NCBI RefSeq assembly: GCF_000455365.1
Contig: NZ_HG315684.1
Span: forward strand, 764,885 to 828,884
Reading direction: 5' to 3'
From: Halopiger djelfimassiliensis
GTDB lineage: Archaea > Halobacteriota > Halobacteria > Halobacteriales > Natrialbaceae
Length of the DNA: 64,000 nucleotides
The notes under the pieces were generated by a model. That model was given only the letters and a program-made list of their open reading frames with translations, was not told the DNA's origin and did no database searches. Below are positions 1-8,817 of the stretch, piece after piece (within the stretch, counting starts at the first letter, position 1; every line of letters starts with the position of its first letter). The position numbers were made by a program, and so were the translations under genes.

Positions 1-414
1 TGGCTCCGGCGCGGCGTTTACCGTATACCCCATCTCCCGCGCCCGCTCGAGGGCGTTTTTCAGCACCCGCCGCGGGTCGCCCTCGAACGGCTCACCCGTC
101 GACGTGTCGTACACGTCACAGATCATCCGGGCGGAGGCACCTTCCTCGCGCTCCCGCCACGGGAGGATCGCGAAGGTGTCCGGGTCGGGGACGAGCCGCA
201 TGTCCGACTCCTGAATCCGTACGAACCCCTCGATCGACGACCCGTCGAAGTAAATCCCCTCCGAAAAGGCCTTCTCGGCCTGCCGGGCCGGAACCGAGAC
301 GTTCTTTACCGTTCCCAAAATATCAGTAAACTGTAGTCGAAGGAAATCGATATCTTTCGCTTCGATCTCGTCCAAAACGGCCCGTTCGGAATCAGAGATG
401 TTTCCGCTTGTCAT
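1..414 (-). CDS. glnA: glutamine synthetase, N-terminal part (cut by window edge)
   Basis: Cytosolic enzyme that makes glutamine from glutamate, ammonia and ATP. The 138 visible codons start at the ATG complementary to 412-414. They carry the N-terminal beta-grasp domain of GlnA-type synthetases, including [16 protein letters not shown] and the strongly conserved [10 protein letters not shown] and [11 protein letters not shown] segments. The catalytic domain lies beyond the left edge. The gene is divergent from an Lrp/AsnC regulator with about 126 bases between start codons, a common arrangement for nitrogen control in haloarchaea. Regulation by that neighbour is inference. Confidence 0.96.
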   Translation of the reverse strand, partial: MTSGNISDSERAVLDEIEAKDIDFLRLQFTDILGTVKNVSVPARQAEKAFSEGIYFDGSSIEGFVRIQESDMRLVPDPDTFAILPWREREEGASARMICDVYDTSTGEPFEGDPRRVLKNALERAREMGYTVNAAPEP

Positions 415-540
415 CTTTCTCGTCGTGCTATCCAAGTAACCACGCTACTAAAACCCTGCTGCTCCGAGCAATTCTTCTCTCCCTGCTCTGAAATTGTATA
501 TTCGTAAATTTCTAAAGGCCGGGATGAGTGGTTGCAATCG

Positions 541-1005
541 ATGACGTACGAAAATCTCGATGCGAAACTAGTAAATGCGCTTCTCGGCGACGGCCGTGCG
601 AGCCTCCGCAGTCTTGCTGAAGAGTTGGACGTCTCCGTCACGACGGTCTCGAATCATCTCTCCGATCTCGAAGAGCAAGGCGTCATCGAGGGCTACACGC
701 CCCGTATCGATTACGACGCGGTCGGCTACGACGTCACCGCCGTCATCCAGCTTCAGGTCGAAGGGAACGCGCTGCCCGATATTACGGACACGCTCCGCGA
801 GCACCGCCAGATGATCAGCGTCTACGAGGTTACCGGCGATTACGACGTCATCGCCATCGGCAAGTTCAGGGATACCGACGGGATGAACGAACAGATCAAA
901 ACCCTCCTTACGGACCCCGACATCAAGGCCTCCAACACGAGCGTCGTCCTCAACGCCGTCTCCGAGAACGAACAGTTCGAACTCGAGGTCGGCGAGGATA
1001 CCTGA
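541..1005 (+). CDS. lrp: Lrp/AsnC family transcriptional regulator
   Basis: DNA-binding regulator of amino-acid or nitrogen metabolism, 154 residues. Residues about 5-55 form the winged helix-turn-helix ([20 protein letters not shown]); the rest is the RAM/ACT-like effector domain with the [13 protein letters not shown] strand typical of the family. The ATG at 541 is preferred over an in-frame TTG at 532 because it fits the usual Lrp N-terminus and lies about 27 bases after an AT-rich TATA-like stretch. It is divergent from glnA, so control of glnA is likely but not shown. Confidence 0.93.
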   Translation: MTYENLDAKLVNALLGDGRASLRSLAEELDVSVTTVSNHLSDLEEQGVIEGYTPRIDYDAVGYDVTAVIQLQVEGNALPDITDTLREHRQMISVYEVTGDYDVIAIGKFRDTDGMNEQIKTLLTDPDIKASNTSVVLNAVSENEQFELEVGEDT

Positions 1006-1045
1006 TCGAGGTCCGTTCCGGTCGTCCGTTTTGCTCGCCGCGTTT

Positions 1046-2164
1046 TCAGGCGTAGTTGGCGACCCAGTAGGCAACATAGAGCCCGACGAGGACGACGCCG
1101 CCGCCGCGCGTTACGCGATTCCGCGCGAGCATTACCGTCACGACGAGCAGACAACCGGCGAAGAACGGCCAGTGGACCGAGAGTACCGCTCCGCCGGTAT
1201 CGACCGGATGGAGGAGCGCGATCAGGCCGACGTTCGCCGTCATATAAAAGACCGTACTTCCGACGACGTTTCCGACGGCGAGGTGCGGCCGTCCCTTTCG
1301 CACCGGTTCGACGGTGAGAGCCAGTTCTTCGATCGAGGCGATGAAACTCAACACCGTCGCCCCGAACGCAAGCCCCGAAATCCCGAACGCGACGAAAAGC
1401 CGCTCAGCGCTGGCCACGGTGAGCAACGAGCCAGCAGTTAGTCCCACGATCGAGAGAATCGCCACGCCGAGAGCGAACGTCCCGCTTCGCTCCTCGAGAT
1501 CGGGGACGAACTCGTCTGCATCCAGATCGAAATCGAGTGCAAGCGTCGGGATCACGGAGTCGTCACGATCCGTCCCCACTGTCTCCCCCTCGGTTGCGTC
1601 GGTGCTGGATGCCGTCGTGCTATCGGCCACCGGTTCCGTCCCGTCGTCCCTGCGATCCGTCTCGAGTGCCGCTTGTACCTCCTCGGAGCGCATGTACGCC
1701 GTCCTCGACCGACGTTCGTACCAGAAAATGGCTGCGAGCAGCGGCACGAACGCGGCGACGAGGAGCACCCCCTGCTGGAGGTCGATCGTTCCGCCGAGTG
1801 ACATCGCAAACGCCGGAATCGGGACGAACAACAGCATGAGCAGGTAGATCCGCGGTACGGCCGACTCGAAGGGAGCCACGAGGCCCGCGACCCCGACCCC
1901 GACCGCGAGGACGAACAGCGATTCGCCGAAGACCGTCCCGAGCGCGAGGTCGGGGAGCGCGACGAAAGCGGCGGTAAGCCCCAGCACGGCGTTCTCGAGA
2001 TCGACGCCGGCCAACAAGACTGCCAGAAAGAACCCGGAGATACCGAGCGAGACCGCACTCCGGGCGACCGCTTCGATGAACACCTCCACGCACCAGATCA
2101 CGAGGAGGACTCCAAGGAGAAACAGGACGAGAAAGAACGCGATCGGGAGTCCTGCCCCACTCAT
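1046..2164 (-). CDS. sodium/calcium exchanger-like membrane protein (CaCA superfamily)
   Basis: Predicted integral membrane cation antiporter of 372 residues with about ten hydrophobic helices in two halves, separated by a charged acidic loop near residues 150-225. The second half has the clearer alpha-repeat, with SFIASIEELALTVEPV and GNVVGSTVF. In the first half the canonical GNxxGSN is replaced by GTVFGESLF and the usual S-A-P-E segment by AGVDLEN, so ion specificity is uncertain. The start at 2164 (MSGAGLP) gives a short N-terminus directly before helix 1. A paralogue lies at 3189-4292 on the same strand. Confidence 0.8.
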   Translation of the reverse strand: MSGAGLPIAFFLVLFLLGVLLVIWCVEVFIEAVARSAVSLGISGFFLAVLLAGVDLENAVLGLTAAFVALPDLALGTVFGESLFVLAVGVGVAGLVAPFESAVPRIYLLMLLFVPIPAFAMSLGGTIDLQQGVLLVAAFVPLLAAIFWYERRSRTAYMRSEEVQAALETDRRDDGTEPVADSTTASSTDATEGETVGTDRDDSVIPTLALDFDLDADEFVPDLEERSGTFALGVAILSIVGLTAGSLLTVASAERLFVAFGISGLAFGATVLSFIASIEELALTVEPVRKGRPHLAVGNVVGSTVFYMTANVGLIALLHPVDTGGAVLSVHWPFFAGCLLVVTVMLARNRVTRGGGVVLVGLYVAYWVANYA

Positions 2165-2255
2165 AGGTACCGCCACGACGGTCAGGCACTTAGTTCGCCG
2201 ACCGTGGCGTCCGACACCCATCGGTCGTCGCGTTGAGGAACGGATCGTCTCGGCG

Positions 2256-3130
2256 CTACAGCAACGCCGAAAGGGAGGCCGACGACAGTGCGAACGCGAT
2301 CGACTGTCCGCCGAGCAGCAACATTCCCCCGAAGATGCCGCAGCCGGAAACGCGTTTTTGCAGTGCCGTTTCCGCTCGATCGATGGTCCCGGATCCGGAA
2401 GCGCGACCGCGGCGTGGCGTCCCGATGACGGTTACCGGCTCGTCCGCGGGAACGAACGCCTCGCTGATCGAGAGTCGCTTCCCTCTGGCGTCCGGATCGG
2501 GAAGCGCAGTTCGGGTCCGGAGCAACTCGGTTACGGAGTCGGGAAGCGCATCTCCGGGGCGGCCGAGACGCGATCCGACGCGCTCGAGAACACGCAAAGC
2601 CGGTCGTCGTCGAGCCGTACCGTGCCGTCCCCGGACGTGAAAGCGGTACTGCGCACCTCGCTTGCGAGGCTGTCCCAGACGTGTCGACCCTCCAGCGTCC
2701 GGCGCTGCTGGACGAGCCAGTCGACGTATACGGCGGATCGACCCGTGACCAGCGTTCGAACGTCGACATCGCCCGGCCGGGTCGGGGTCCCGGAGGTGGC
2801 GACGAGATCGCCGTCGGCGGTCGGCGAGACGCGTTCCGGCGGTCGATACGCCGCTCGAGTGACCAGTCGGTGCGTCTCGAGCGAGGCGATGGCGATCAGA
2901 CAGAGGGCACCTCCGACGGCCCACAGGTCACCGTCGCCGATACCCGCGCCGGCGAGAACGGGGAGGGAGATCCACACGGGGACGAGAAGAGACCGACCCA
3001 GTCTGCGGTCCCGGTGACGCCCGTCCGCCGGGCGAGTTGCTCGACCGTGGGTGACTCGAACCGGGCGGTTCCGTACGCGATAACCACTGTCAGTACGAGA
3101 AACGCGAACAGGAGCCGATATCCATGACGT
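2256..3130 (-). pseudogene. frameshifted GIDE-domain-like membrane protein
   Basis: Three reading-frame pieces run head to tail on this strand. The first (to about 2995) has one hydrophobic helix, then VEQLARRTGVTGTADWVGLF. The second (about 2995-2550) has two hydrophobic stretches followed by RTLVTGRSAVYVDWLVQQRR and VRLDDDRLCVF. The third (about 2550-2256) has LPDSVTELLR, ISEAFVPADEPVTVIGTPRR and a final hydrophobic helix. The order resembles haloarchaeal GIDE/MULAN-type (BAM domain) membrane proteins. Two frame changes and the lack of a good upstream start suggest inactivation. The flanking genes are intact. The family call rests on motif resemblance only. Confidence 0.62.
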
Positions 3131-3188
3131 CTTCGGTACCGGGACTGTCACTTCCACCCGAAAGCGTACCGTTTCCCGACGGACTAGC

Positions 3189-4292
3189 TCAGAGCGGGTC
3201 AGGGATCGGGACGCCGCCGAAGACGAGGATGGCGACGAGCCAGTAGCCGACGTAGAGTCCGGCGAGGGCGTAGCCGTGTCGCCGCCGGAGCCGTCCGGTC
3301 GAAATCGCGTATGCGGCGACGGCAGTCAGGAGGATCACCGCGGGAAGGTGAAAGACGAGCACGTCCCGGGGGACGACGACGTCGGCGACGAACGCGATAA
3401 CCCCGACGTTCGCGGTAACCGAGAAGATCACGCTACCGATGACGTGTCCGATGCCGATCTCCGGGACGCCCCTGCGTACCGGTTCGAGCGTCAACAGCAG
3501 GTTTTCGAACGTCAACACGATCGTCAGGATCGTCGCGCCGAAGACGGTGTGTTCGATCCCCCAGGTCTCGGCGATCACCGCCGAACTCGTCTCGAGGAGG
3601 ATCGACCCCGCGACGAGGCCGAGCAGTGCGACCAGCGACAGTCCGATCCAGAGGGCCCCTTCGTACGCGCGACCTGCGACGAACGCGTCTTCCGGGATGT
3701 CCTCGAGGACCGCCCGGTTATCGACGTCGCCGATACTGAGTTCGTCGATCGGGACGCCGCCGTCGGCCTCGATCCGTGCCGCGATCTCCGAGTCCCTGAA
3801 AACGGGGACGTCCCGCCGAAACTCCCGGGAGATGATATAGCCGAAGAGGCCGACGAAGACCGCGGTCAGTGCAAGCCCGTGGCCGAACGTGAGCGTGCCG
3901 ACGAAGACGAACGGGAGCAGCCCCAGCGGTGACACCACGAGGAGAAGCAGATAGTCACGCGGGATCTCGACCGGGAACGGTTTGTAGACGGCCGCCGCAG
4001 CCAGTGTGATCCCAGTAATCGCGAGCGCGGTTCCCAGTGCGGTCCCCAGCGCCACCTGCTCGAGGCCGCCGGCACCGAACACGAGCGCGACGGCTGTGTC
4101 GTCGAACTCGAAGCCGGTAAAGACGATCGCCAGCCCGAATATCGACACCCCGAGACCGAGGGCCGCCCGCGTGAGGTAGCTGATGAGTTTCTCGACGCTG
4201 TAGGTCAAAACGACAGCGCCGACGAGCAGGAGTACGTACGCCAGCCACATCCCCCGGTCCTCGACGAACGCCTCGATGAGGGCTTCCACCAT
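3189..4292 (-). CDS. sodium/calcium exchanger-like membrane protein (CaCA superfamily), second paralogue
   Basis: Membrane antiporter-like protein of 367 residues with two hydrophobic halves and a central acidic cytosolic loop around residues 155-200. It shares LEPVRRG and the TANVGVIAF segment with the paralogue at 1046-2164. The second alpha-repeat reads TFENLLLTLEPV and GHVIGSVIF, with the usual GN replaced by GH. The first repeat has GTALGTALA instead of GNxVGSN. The start at 4292 (MVEALIEAF) is chosen; an upstream in-frame ATG at 4319 would add nine residues. The substrate cation cannot be stated. Confidence 0.78.
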   Translation of the reverse strand: MVEALIEAFVEDRGMWLAYVLLLVGAVVLTYSVEKLISYLTRAALGLGVSIFGLAIVFTGFEFDDTAVALVFGAGGLEQVALGTALGTALAITGITLAAAAVYKPFPVEIPRDYLLLLVVSPLGLLPFVFVGTLTFGHGLALTAVFVGLFGYIISREFRRDVPVFRDSEIAARIEADGGVPIDELSIGDVDNRAVLEDIPEDAFVAGRAYEGALWIGLSLVALLGLVAGSILLETSSAVIAETWGIEHTVFGATILTIVLTFENLLLTLEPVRRGVPEIGIGHVIGSVIFSVTANVGVIAFVADVVVPRDVLVFHLPAVILLTAVAAYAISTGRLRRRHGYALAGLYVGYWLVAILVFGGVPIPDPL

Positions 4293-4402
4293 GCCACCTC
4301 GAACGTGAACAGGTACCATATAACCATCAAGCCGTGCATACGATTCCGTGGGAGGAGTATACACGGCGGTTCCCGCGACTCGCTTCGGTCGGCCGCGTTC
4401 GA

Positions 4403-4693
4403 TCACGAGCGACTCGGCTCGTCGTCGACCGGGTCCGCCTGTAACACGAACGTCCGTTCCGGCGGCGGAGCGATCCGTAACTCGATGGCTGCGGTCAGTT
4501 CGTAGTACTTCCGGTTACCCCGCATGTACCACTCGACTAGCCCGGCGTCCTCGAGCGTCGAGAGATGGTGGGCAGCGGTTTTGCCGTCCGTCCCGGTCGC
4601 CTCCGCGAGTTGCGAGACGTACTTCGGCTCGCGGGAGAGTTCGTGAAGGATCTCGAGTCGCGTCCCGTTTCCCAGCGCCGCGATGAGCGACAT
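4403..4693 (-). CDS. winged helix-turn-helix regulator (ArsR-like)
   Basis: Small DNA-binding protein of 96 residues. Residues 4-75 form an ArsR-type winged helix (ALGNGTRLEILHELSREPKY, then TGTDGKTAAHHLSTLEDAGLVEW and a wing with RKYYELT). No metal-binding CxC motif is visible, so the effector is unknown. It lies 110 bases upstream of the second exchanger gene on the same strand and may be co-transcribed with it. It is divergent from the amphi-Trp gene. Confidence 0.86.
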   Translation of the reverse strand: MSLIAALGNGTRLEILHELSREPKYVSQLAEATGTDGKTAAHHLSTLEDAGLVEWYMRGNRKYYELTAAIELRIAPPPERTFVLQADPVDDEPSRS

Positions 4694-4806
4694 GGGGGCG
4701 TCTTCGCCGTCGCTCCCAAGAAGGATTTCGACGGGGTCGCCATTGCGCGTCCGGCGTTAGTGACTGCTGATGTACTTTTAACACCACCTGTGTCAAACGT
4801 TGGCTT

Positions 4807-5109
4807 ATGACGGACAGAGTCAACGTCCCGGAAGACAGGACTCGGGAGCGCCGAACGATCACGGACGGGGTTTTCGAGCGGGAGGTGTATCTCTCCCGGG
4901 AGGAAACCGCGGCGTTTCTCCGAACGCTCGCCGACCGGATCGAGGCCGATACGACGATCACGATCGCCGGTTCGGAGTGGGAGATCCCGTTCGAGTACCG
5001 CGAGCCGATCGAGGTCGAGATCGAGTTCACGAAACGGCGCGACCGGGAACTCGAGATCGAACTCGAGTTCGAGGAGCCGGACGGCCAGTCGGACCTGTCG
5101 GTGCGATAG
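4807..5109 (+). CDS. amphi-Trp domain-containing protein
   Basis: Acidic 100-residue protein. Residues 20-85 match the amphi-Trp domain pattern: an alternating charged/hydrophobic C-terminal region with GSEWEIPFEYREPIEVEIEF, preceded by LSREETAAFLRTLADRIEAD. The family's biochemical role is not established. A TATA-like ACTTTTAAC lies about 30 bases before the ATG, so the transcript is probably leaderless or nearly so. Confidence 0.82.
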   Translation: MTDRVNVPEDRTRERRTITDGVFEREVYLSREETAAFLRTLADRIEADTTITIAGSEWEIPFEYREPIEVEIEFTKRRDRELEIELEFEEPDGQSDLSVR

Positions 5110-5145
5110 AGCGATCGTCTCGCGTCGCCGTCGGCCGCAGCCACG

Positions 5146-6492
5146 TTACTCGACGGCGAGCACACCACCCTGTGCGAGCGCGGCGCGGAGGGCATGCCAG
5201 TCGTCGGGAGTGTGCCACCCCCACCCCCGTTTCCGAACGGCGTCGCTGCTCCCGAACCGCTCGCTTGCCAGTCGGAACGTCCGGACGACCCGCTCGGGGG
5301 ACTCGTTCGATCGAGCCGCGATCGCCGAGACCGCCGCATCCGCCGCGGCCGGCGCACGCGTCGCCGTCGCCCACCCAGCCGTCGTCGCGGCGAGGAACCG
5401 CTCGAGTCGCGACCGATCGCGGTCGCGCTGTACTGCTTCCCGCGTCGTGATCAGCGTCTGTCCGTAGGCCGGGTACTGATCGGCGAGGGAAACGACATCA
5501 ACCGAGTGCCCGTCCCGAGCCAACCGTCGAGCGTCCGGGACCATCCCGGTCACGACGTCGACGGTGCCCGCCCGGAGCGCGTCCCGTTCTTCGCCGTCCA
5601 GTTCGACGACCTCGACGGCGTCGCCGACGTCGGCCTGCTCGAGCAGGAGCCGACCGAGCAACGCCGTCTCCGTCGCGTGTGGCGTTCCGAGCCGCCGTCC
5701 CCGGAGTTGTTCGATGCCCTCGAAAGGTTCGCCGAACGCCTCCCGGGTCGTGTAGAGGACGACCGTCGACCGCTGCAGGAGGACGGCGACCGGGACGATC
5801 GCCAGCCCGCGAGCGCGTTCGTAAAGCACCGTCGCCGCTCCCGCGACGCCGACGTCGACGTCGCTTTCCGCGACGGCCCGTGCGGCGGCACTCGAGCCGG
5901 CGTAGGTCCGGAAGTCGATGGGAGTCTCCGCCGCGGAGCCGTCCGTTTCGGCGGCAAACAGCGGCAGGTGGAACCCGTTCGGTCGCCAGTTGAGGCCGAC
6001 GGTGATCCGATCGCCAGCCGGATCCGCTTTGCTGGTGGGGTTCGATCGGCGCTCGTCGCCTCGCGTCTCGCGGTCGCCGTCGGCCTGCCCGTCGGTCGGT
6101 ACAGGCCCTTCGTCGCCCGGTTCGTCGAAGCGGAGTCCCTGCTGGAGGAGCCGCGTTGCGTGCCAGTTGTCAACGCGCCGTATCGTTTCCTCCCGCGGAG
6201 CGACCGCGTGCCAGGCGGTCGGCGGCCGGCCCGGCGTCGCCGTCTCGACGGTCGTTCGATCGATCACCGCCGTTCGCTCGAGTCGACGCAGACACTCCCG
6301 CGTGGCGGTTCTGCTGAGTCCGGTCCCGATGTGGATCGCGGTCAGGGTCGCCGTTCGATCGAACGCGTCGGCCTCGAGCCGTCCCAGCAAGTAGGCGAGA
6401 ACCCGCGCGGCGTCCTCGCCGAGTCCCGTCGAGAGCCGGTCGACCAGCCGCTGGTCCTCGTCGGTGAGGACGGGGAACTCCCGGATGTCCAT
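5146..6492 (-). CDS. winged-helix / NMT1-THI5-like substrate-binding fusion regulator
   Basis: A 448-residue protein with no signal peptide. Residues about 8-100 form a TrmB/MarR-like winged helix (TATLTAIHIGTGLSRTATRE, CLRRLERTAVID). Residues about 165-448 resemble NMT1/THI5/SsuA-type periplasmic-binding domains, starting ITVGLNWRPNGFHLPLF, with GVAGAATVLYERARGLAIVP and LRGRRLGTP. A solute-binding fold behind a DNA-binding domain in the cytosol suggests a ligand-sensing transcription factor, perhaps for a thiamine pyrimidine precursor or a sulfonate. No transporter genes are adjacent. The start at 6492 is preferred; a GTG at 6510 is also possible. Confidence 0.78.
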   Translation of the reverse strand: MDIREFPVLTDEDQRLVDRLSTGLGEDAARVLAYLLGRLEADAFDRTATLTAIHIGTGLSRTATRECLRRLERTAVIDRTTVETATPGRPPTAWHAVAPREETIRRVDNWHATRLLQQGLRFDEPGDEGPVPTDGQADGDRETRGDERRSNPTSKADPAGDRITVGLNWRPNGFHLPLFAAETDGSAAETPIDFRTYAGSSAAARAVAESDVDVGVAGAATVLYERARGLAIVPVAVLLQRSTVVLYTTREAFGEPFEGIEQLRGRRLGTPHATETALLGRLLLEQADVGDAVEVVELDGEERDALRAGTVDVVTGMVPDARRLARDGHSVDVVSLADQYPAYGQTLITTREAVQRDRDRSRLERFLAATTAGWATATRAPAAADAAVSAIAARSNESPERVVRTFRLASERFGSSDAVRKRGWGWHTPDDWHALRAALAQGGVLAVE

Positions 6493-6553
6493 CGGTTCAT
6501 CGTCCCACACCCAGTCGCATAAAGTCGAAGCCGCCTCCGAAACTCGTCGACGG

Positions 6554-6694
6554 TCACCGGACGTACAGGACCGTCGCTCCGAGAACGAGAAACCCGAGGC
6601 CCCACCACAGCGAATCGCCCGGCAATACCTTCAGGACGAGCGTGACGATCCCCGTCGTAAACAGCGACCAGCCGAACGTCGTTCGATAGGTCAT
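6554..6694 (-). CDS. small two-helix membrane protein
   Basis: Predicted 46-residue membrane protein starting MTYRTTFGW. It has two hydrophobic segments (SLFTTGIVTLVLKVLP and LWWGLGFLVLGATVLYV) separated by a short polar turn. Such short proteins are frequent and conserved in haloarchaea, but no function can be assigned. The start at 6694 is chosen because the longer frame upstream has no hydrophobic or conserved content. Confidence 0.6.
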   Translation of the reverse strand: MTYRTTFGWSLFTTGIVTLVLKVLPGDSLWWGLGFLVLGATVLYVR

Positions 6695-6877
6695 GCTCGT
6701 GGTACGGCGGCCGCGCAAATAGGTCATTTGTGTGTCGTCTATCGGGTGAGTCACGAGCGCTGACCGTAGCGGGGCAGCCAAGCGTCGCCACTCGAGGTCG
6801 ACTGCAGCAAAAATTCGGATCGTCGAACGGGCGATTCGAGTCGGAAGCGGCCAGTGTGGTGGGGCTGGCAGCCGGCG

Positions 6878-8542
6878 TTACATCATGCCGCCCATGCCGC
6901 CGCCCATGCCGCCCATGCCGCCGCCGGGCGCTCCGCCTTCTTCCTCTTCGCCCTTGTCGGTCGAGAGGTCGCCGGCGGAGATGATGTCGTCGATTTTGAG
7001 CACGAGGTTGGCGGCTTCGGATGCGGAGGTGACGGCCTGCTCTTTGGCGTGGGCCGGTTCGACGACGCCGGCCTCGAAGGTGTCCTCGACGTCGTTCGTG
7101 AAGACGTTCAGGCCAGCCGTGACGTCGTCCTCGTCGTGAGCCGCACGCAGGTCCACGAGCGTGTCGATGGAGTCGAGGCCGGCGTTCTCGGCGAGCACGC
7201 GCGGGACGAGCTCGAGCGAGTCGGCGAAGGCCTCGACGGCCAGCTGTTCGCGACCCGAAACGCTGTCGGCGTAGTCGCGCAGCCGCGAGGCGAGTTCGAC
7301 CTCGATCGCACCGCCGCCGGCCAGCACGCGGCCGTCGGAGACGGTCTGGGCGACGACGTCGAGCGCGTCGTTGACGCCGCGCTCGAGTTCGTCGACGACG
7401 TGGTCGGTCGAGCCGCGCAGCAGGAGGGTGACGCCGTGGGCGTCCTCGCCTTCGACGTAGAACAGTTCGTCTTCCTCGTCGCGGGTGACGTCACCGAAGC
7501 CGAGGTCGTCCTCGCTTGCGCCCTCGAGGTCGGAGACGACCGACGCGCCGACGACCTCCGAGAGGAACTCGAGGTCGGACTTCTTGGCGCGGCGGACGGC
7601 GAGGATGCCTTCCTTGGCGAGGTAGTGCTGTGCGAGGTCGTCGATGCCCTTCTGGCAGAAGACGACGTCCGCACCGAGGTCGGCGATGTGGTCGACCTTC
7701 TCGCGGAGCTGTTTCTCCTCGCGGTCGAGGAACTGCTGGAGCTGGTCCGGGTCGGTGACCGAAACCTCGGTGTCGATGTCGGTCTCCTCGACCTCGATGG
7801 CCTCGTTCAGCAGCAGGATGTCGGCGTCCTCGGCCGAGCGGGGCATGTTGTCGTGGACGGGGTCTTTGTCCACGATGCCGCCCTCGAGCAGGTCGGACTC
7901 GCCGACGCCGCGGCCGGTCTGGGTCTCGATGTTGAGGAACTCGAGGTCGACGACGTTCTCGCCGTTCTCGTCCTCGACGGTGACCTGTCGGACGGCCTCG
8001 ACGATAAGCTGGGAGAGGTGCTCCTTGTTGACCTCGGTGCCCTTGCCGGTCATCGAGGTCTCGGCGACCGAGCGCAGGAGCTGTTCGTCCTCGGTGTCGA
8101 CGTCCTGCGCGATGTCGTCGATCTCCTCGCGGGCCTGCTCGCTGGCCATGTGGAAGCCCTTGATGATCGCCGTCGGGTGAATGTCCTGTTCGAGGAGCTC
8201 CTCGGCGTTCTTGAGGAGTTCACCGGCGATCGCGACGGCCGTCGTGGTGCCGTCGCCGGCCTCGTCTTCCTGTGTCTCGGCGACCTCGATGATCATCTCG
8301 GCCGTCGGGTTGTCGATGTCCATCTCCTGCAGGATGGTGACGCCGTCGTTCGTGATGGTGACCGATCCCATCGAGTCGACGAGCATCTTGTCCATCCCCT
8401 TCGGACCGAGGGTGGAGCGGACGGCCTCGGCGACTGCACGGGCCGCGCTGATGTTGTAATCCTGCGCGTCCTTGTCCTTGACGCGCTGGGACTCCTCGCT
8501 CATTACGATCATCGGCTGTCCCTGCTGCATTCGCTGGCTCAT
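6878..8542 (-). CDS. thsA: thermosome (group II chaperonin) subunit
   Basis: ATP-dependent cytosolic chaperonin subunit of 554 residues that folds proteins inside a double-ring cage. Signature motifs are present in order: [20 protein letters not shown] and [14 protein letters not shown] at the N-terminus, [16 protein letters not shown] with the catalytic aspartate, the apical region in the middle, and [16 protein letters not shown] toward the C-terminus. The tail is the GGMGG repeat ending MM, usual for haloarchaeal thermosomes. The start at 8542 ([10 protein letters not shown]) is chosen over a GTG-like extension. A TATA-like TACTTTTATG lies about 30 bases upstream. Confidence 0.96.
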   Translation of the reverse strand: MSQRMQQGQPMIVMSEESQRVKDKDAQDYNISAARAVAEAVRSTLGPKGMDKMLVDSMGSVTITNDGVTILQEMDIDNPTAEMIIEVAETQEDEAGDGTTTAVAIAGELLKNAEELLEQDIHPTAIIKGFHMASEQAREEIDDIAQDVDTEDEQLLRSVAETSMTGKGTEVNKEHLSQLIVEAVRQVTVEDENGENVVDLEFLNIETQTGRGVGESDLLEGGIVDKDPVHDNMPRSAEDADILLLNEAIEVEETDIDTEVSVTDPDQLQQFLDREEKQLREKVDHIADLGADVVFCQKGIDDLAQHYLAKEGILAVRRAKKSDLEFLSEVVGASVVSDLEGASEDDLGFGDVTRDEEDELFYVEGEDAHGVTLLLRGSTDHVVDELERGVNDALDVVAQTVSDGRVLAGGGAIEVELASRLRDYADSVSGREQLAVEAFADSLELVPRVLAENAGLDSIDTLVDLRAAHDEDDVTAGLNVFTNDVEDTFEAGVVEPAHAKEQAVTSASEAANLVLKIDDIISAGDLSTDKGEEEEGGAPGGGMGGMGGGMGGMM

Positions 8543-8817
8543 AGTCAGCCGAACCATTGATTGTCCTTCTACATAAAAGTACCGCTACGTGTCCCACTGC
8601 CCGAACCCCCCAGAACGATCGGATGGGCGGAAAACTACGGTAATGCGCGGGTATTCGGATCAGACGGTGGGAACGAGTACCACCCGTACGGACGGTTCGG
8701 AGCACGGGAATACCCGTCATTTTTAAGTACGATCACGGTTTCCGCGTCGGGAACCAGCTCGAGCGCAGCTTCGTGCAAAGCCGACAGGATTAATCCCGTC
8801 TCCGTGAACCGTCGGGT

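Noticed and set aside
6854-8560. Long open frame (about 568 codons) on the plus strand over the thermosome gene
   Set aside because: Antisense shadow of a highly conserved gene in GC-rich DNA; no start context and no recognisable motif.
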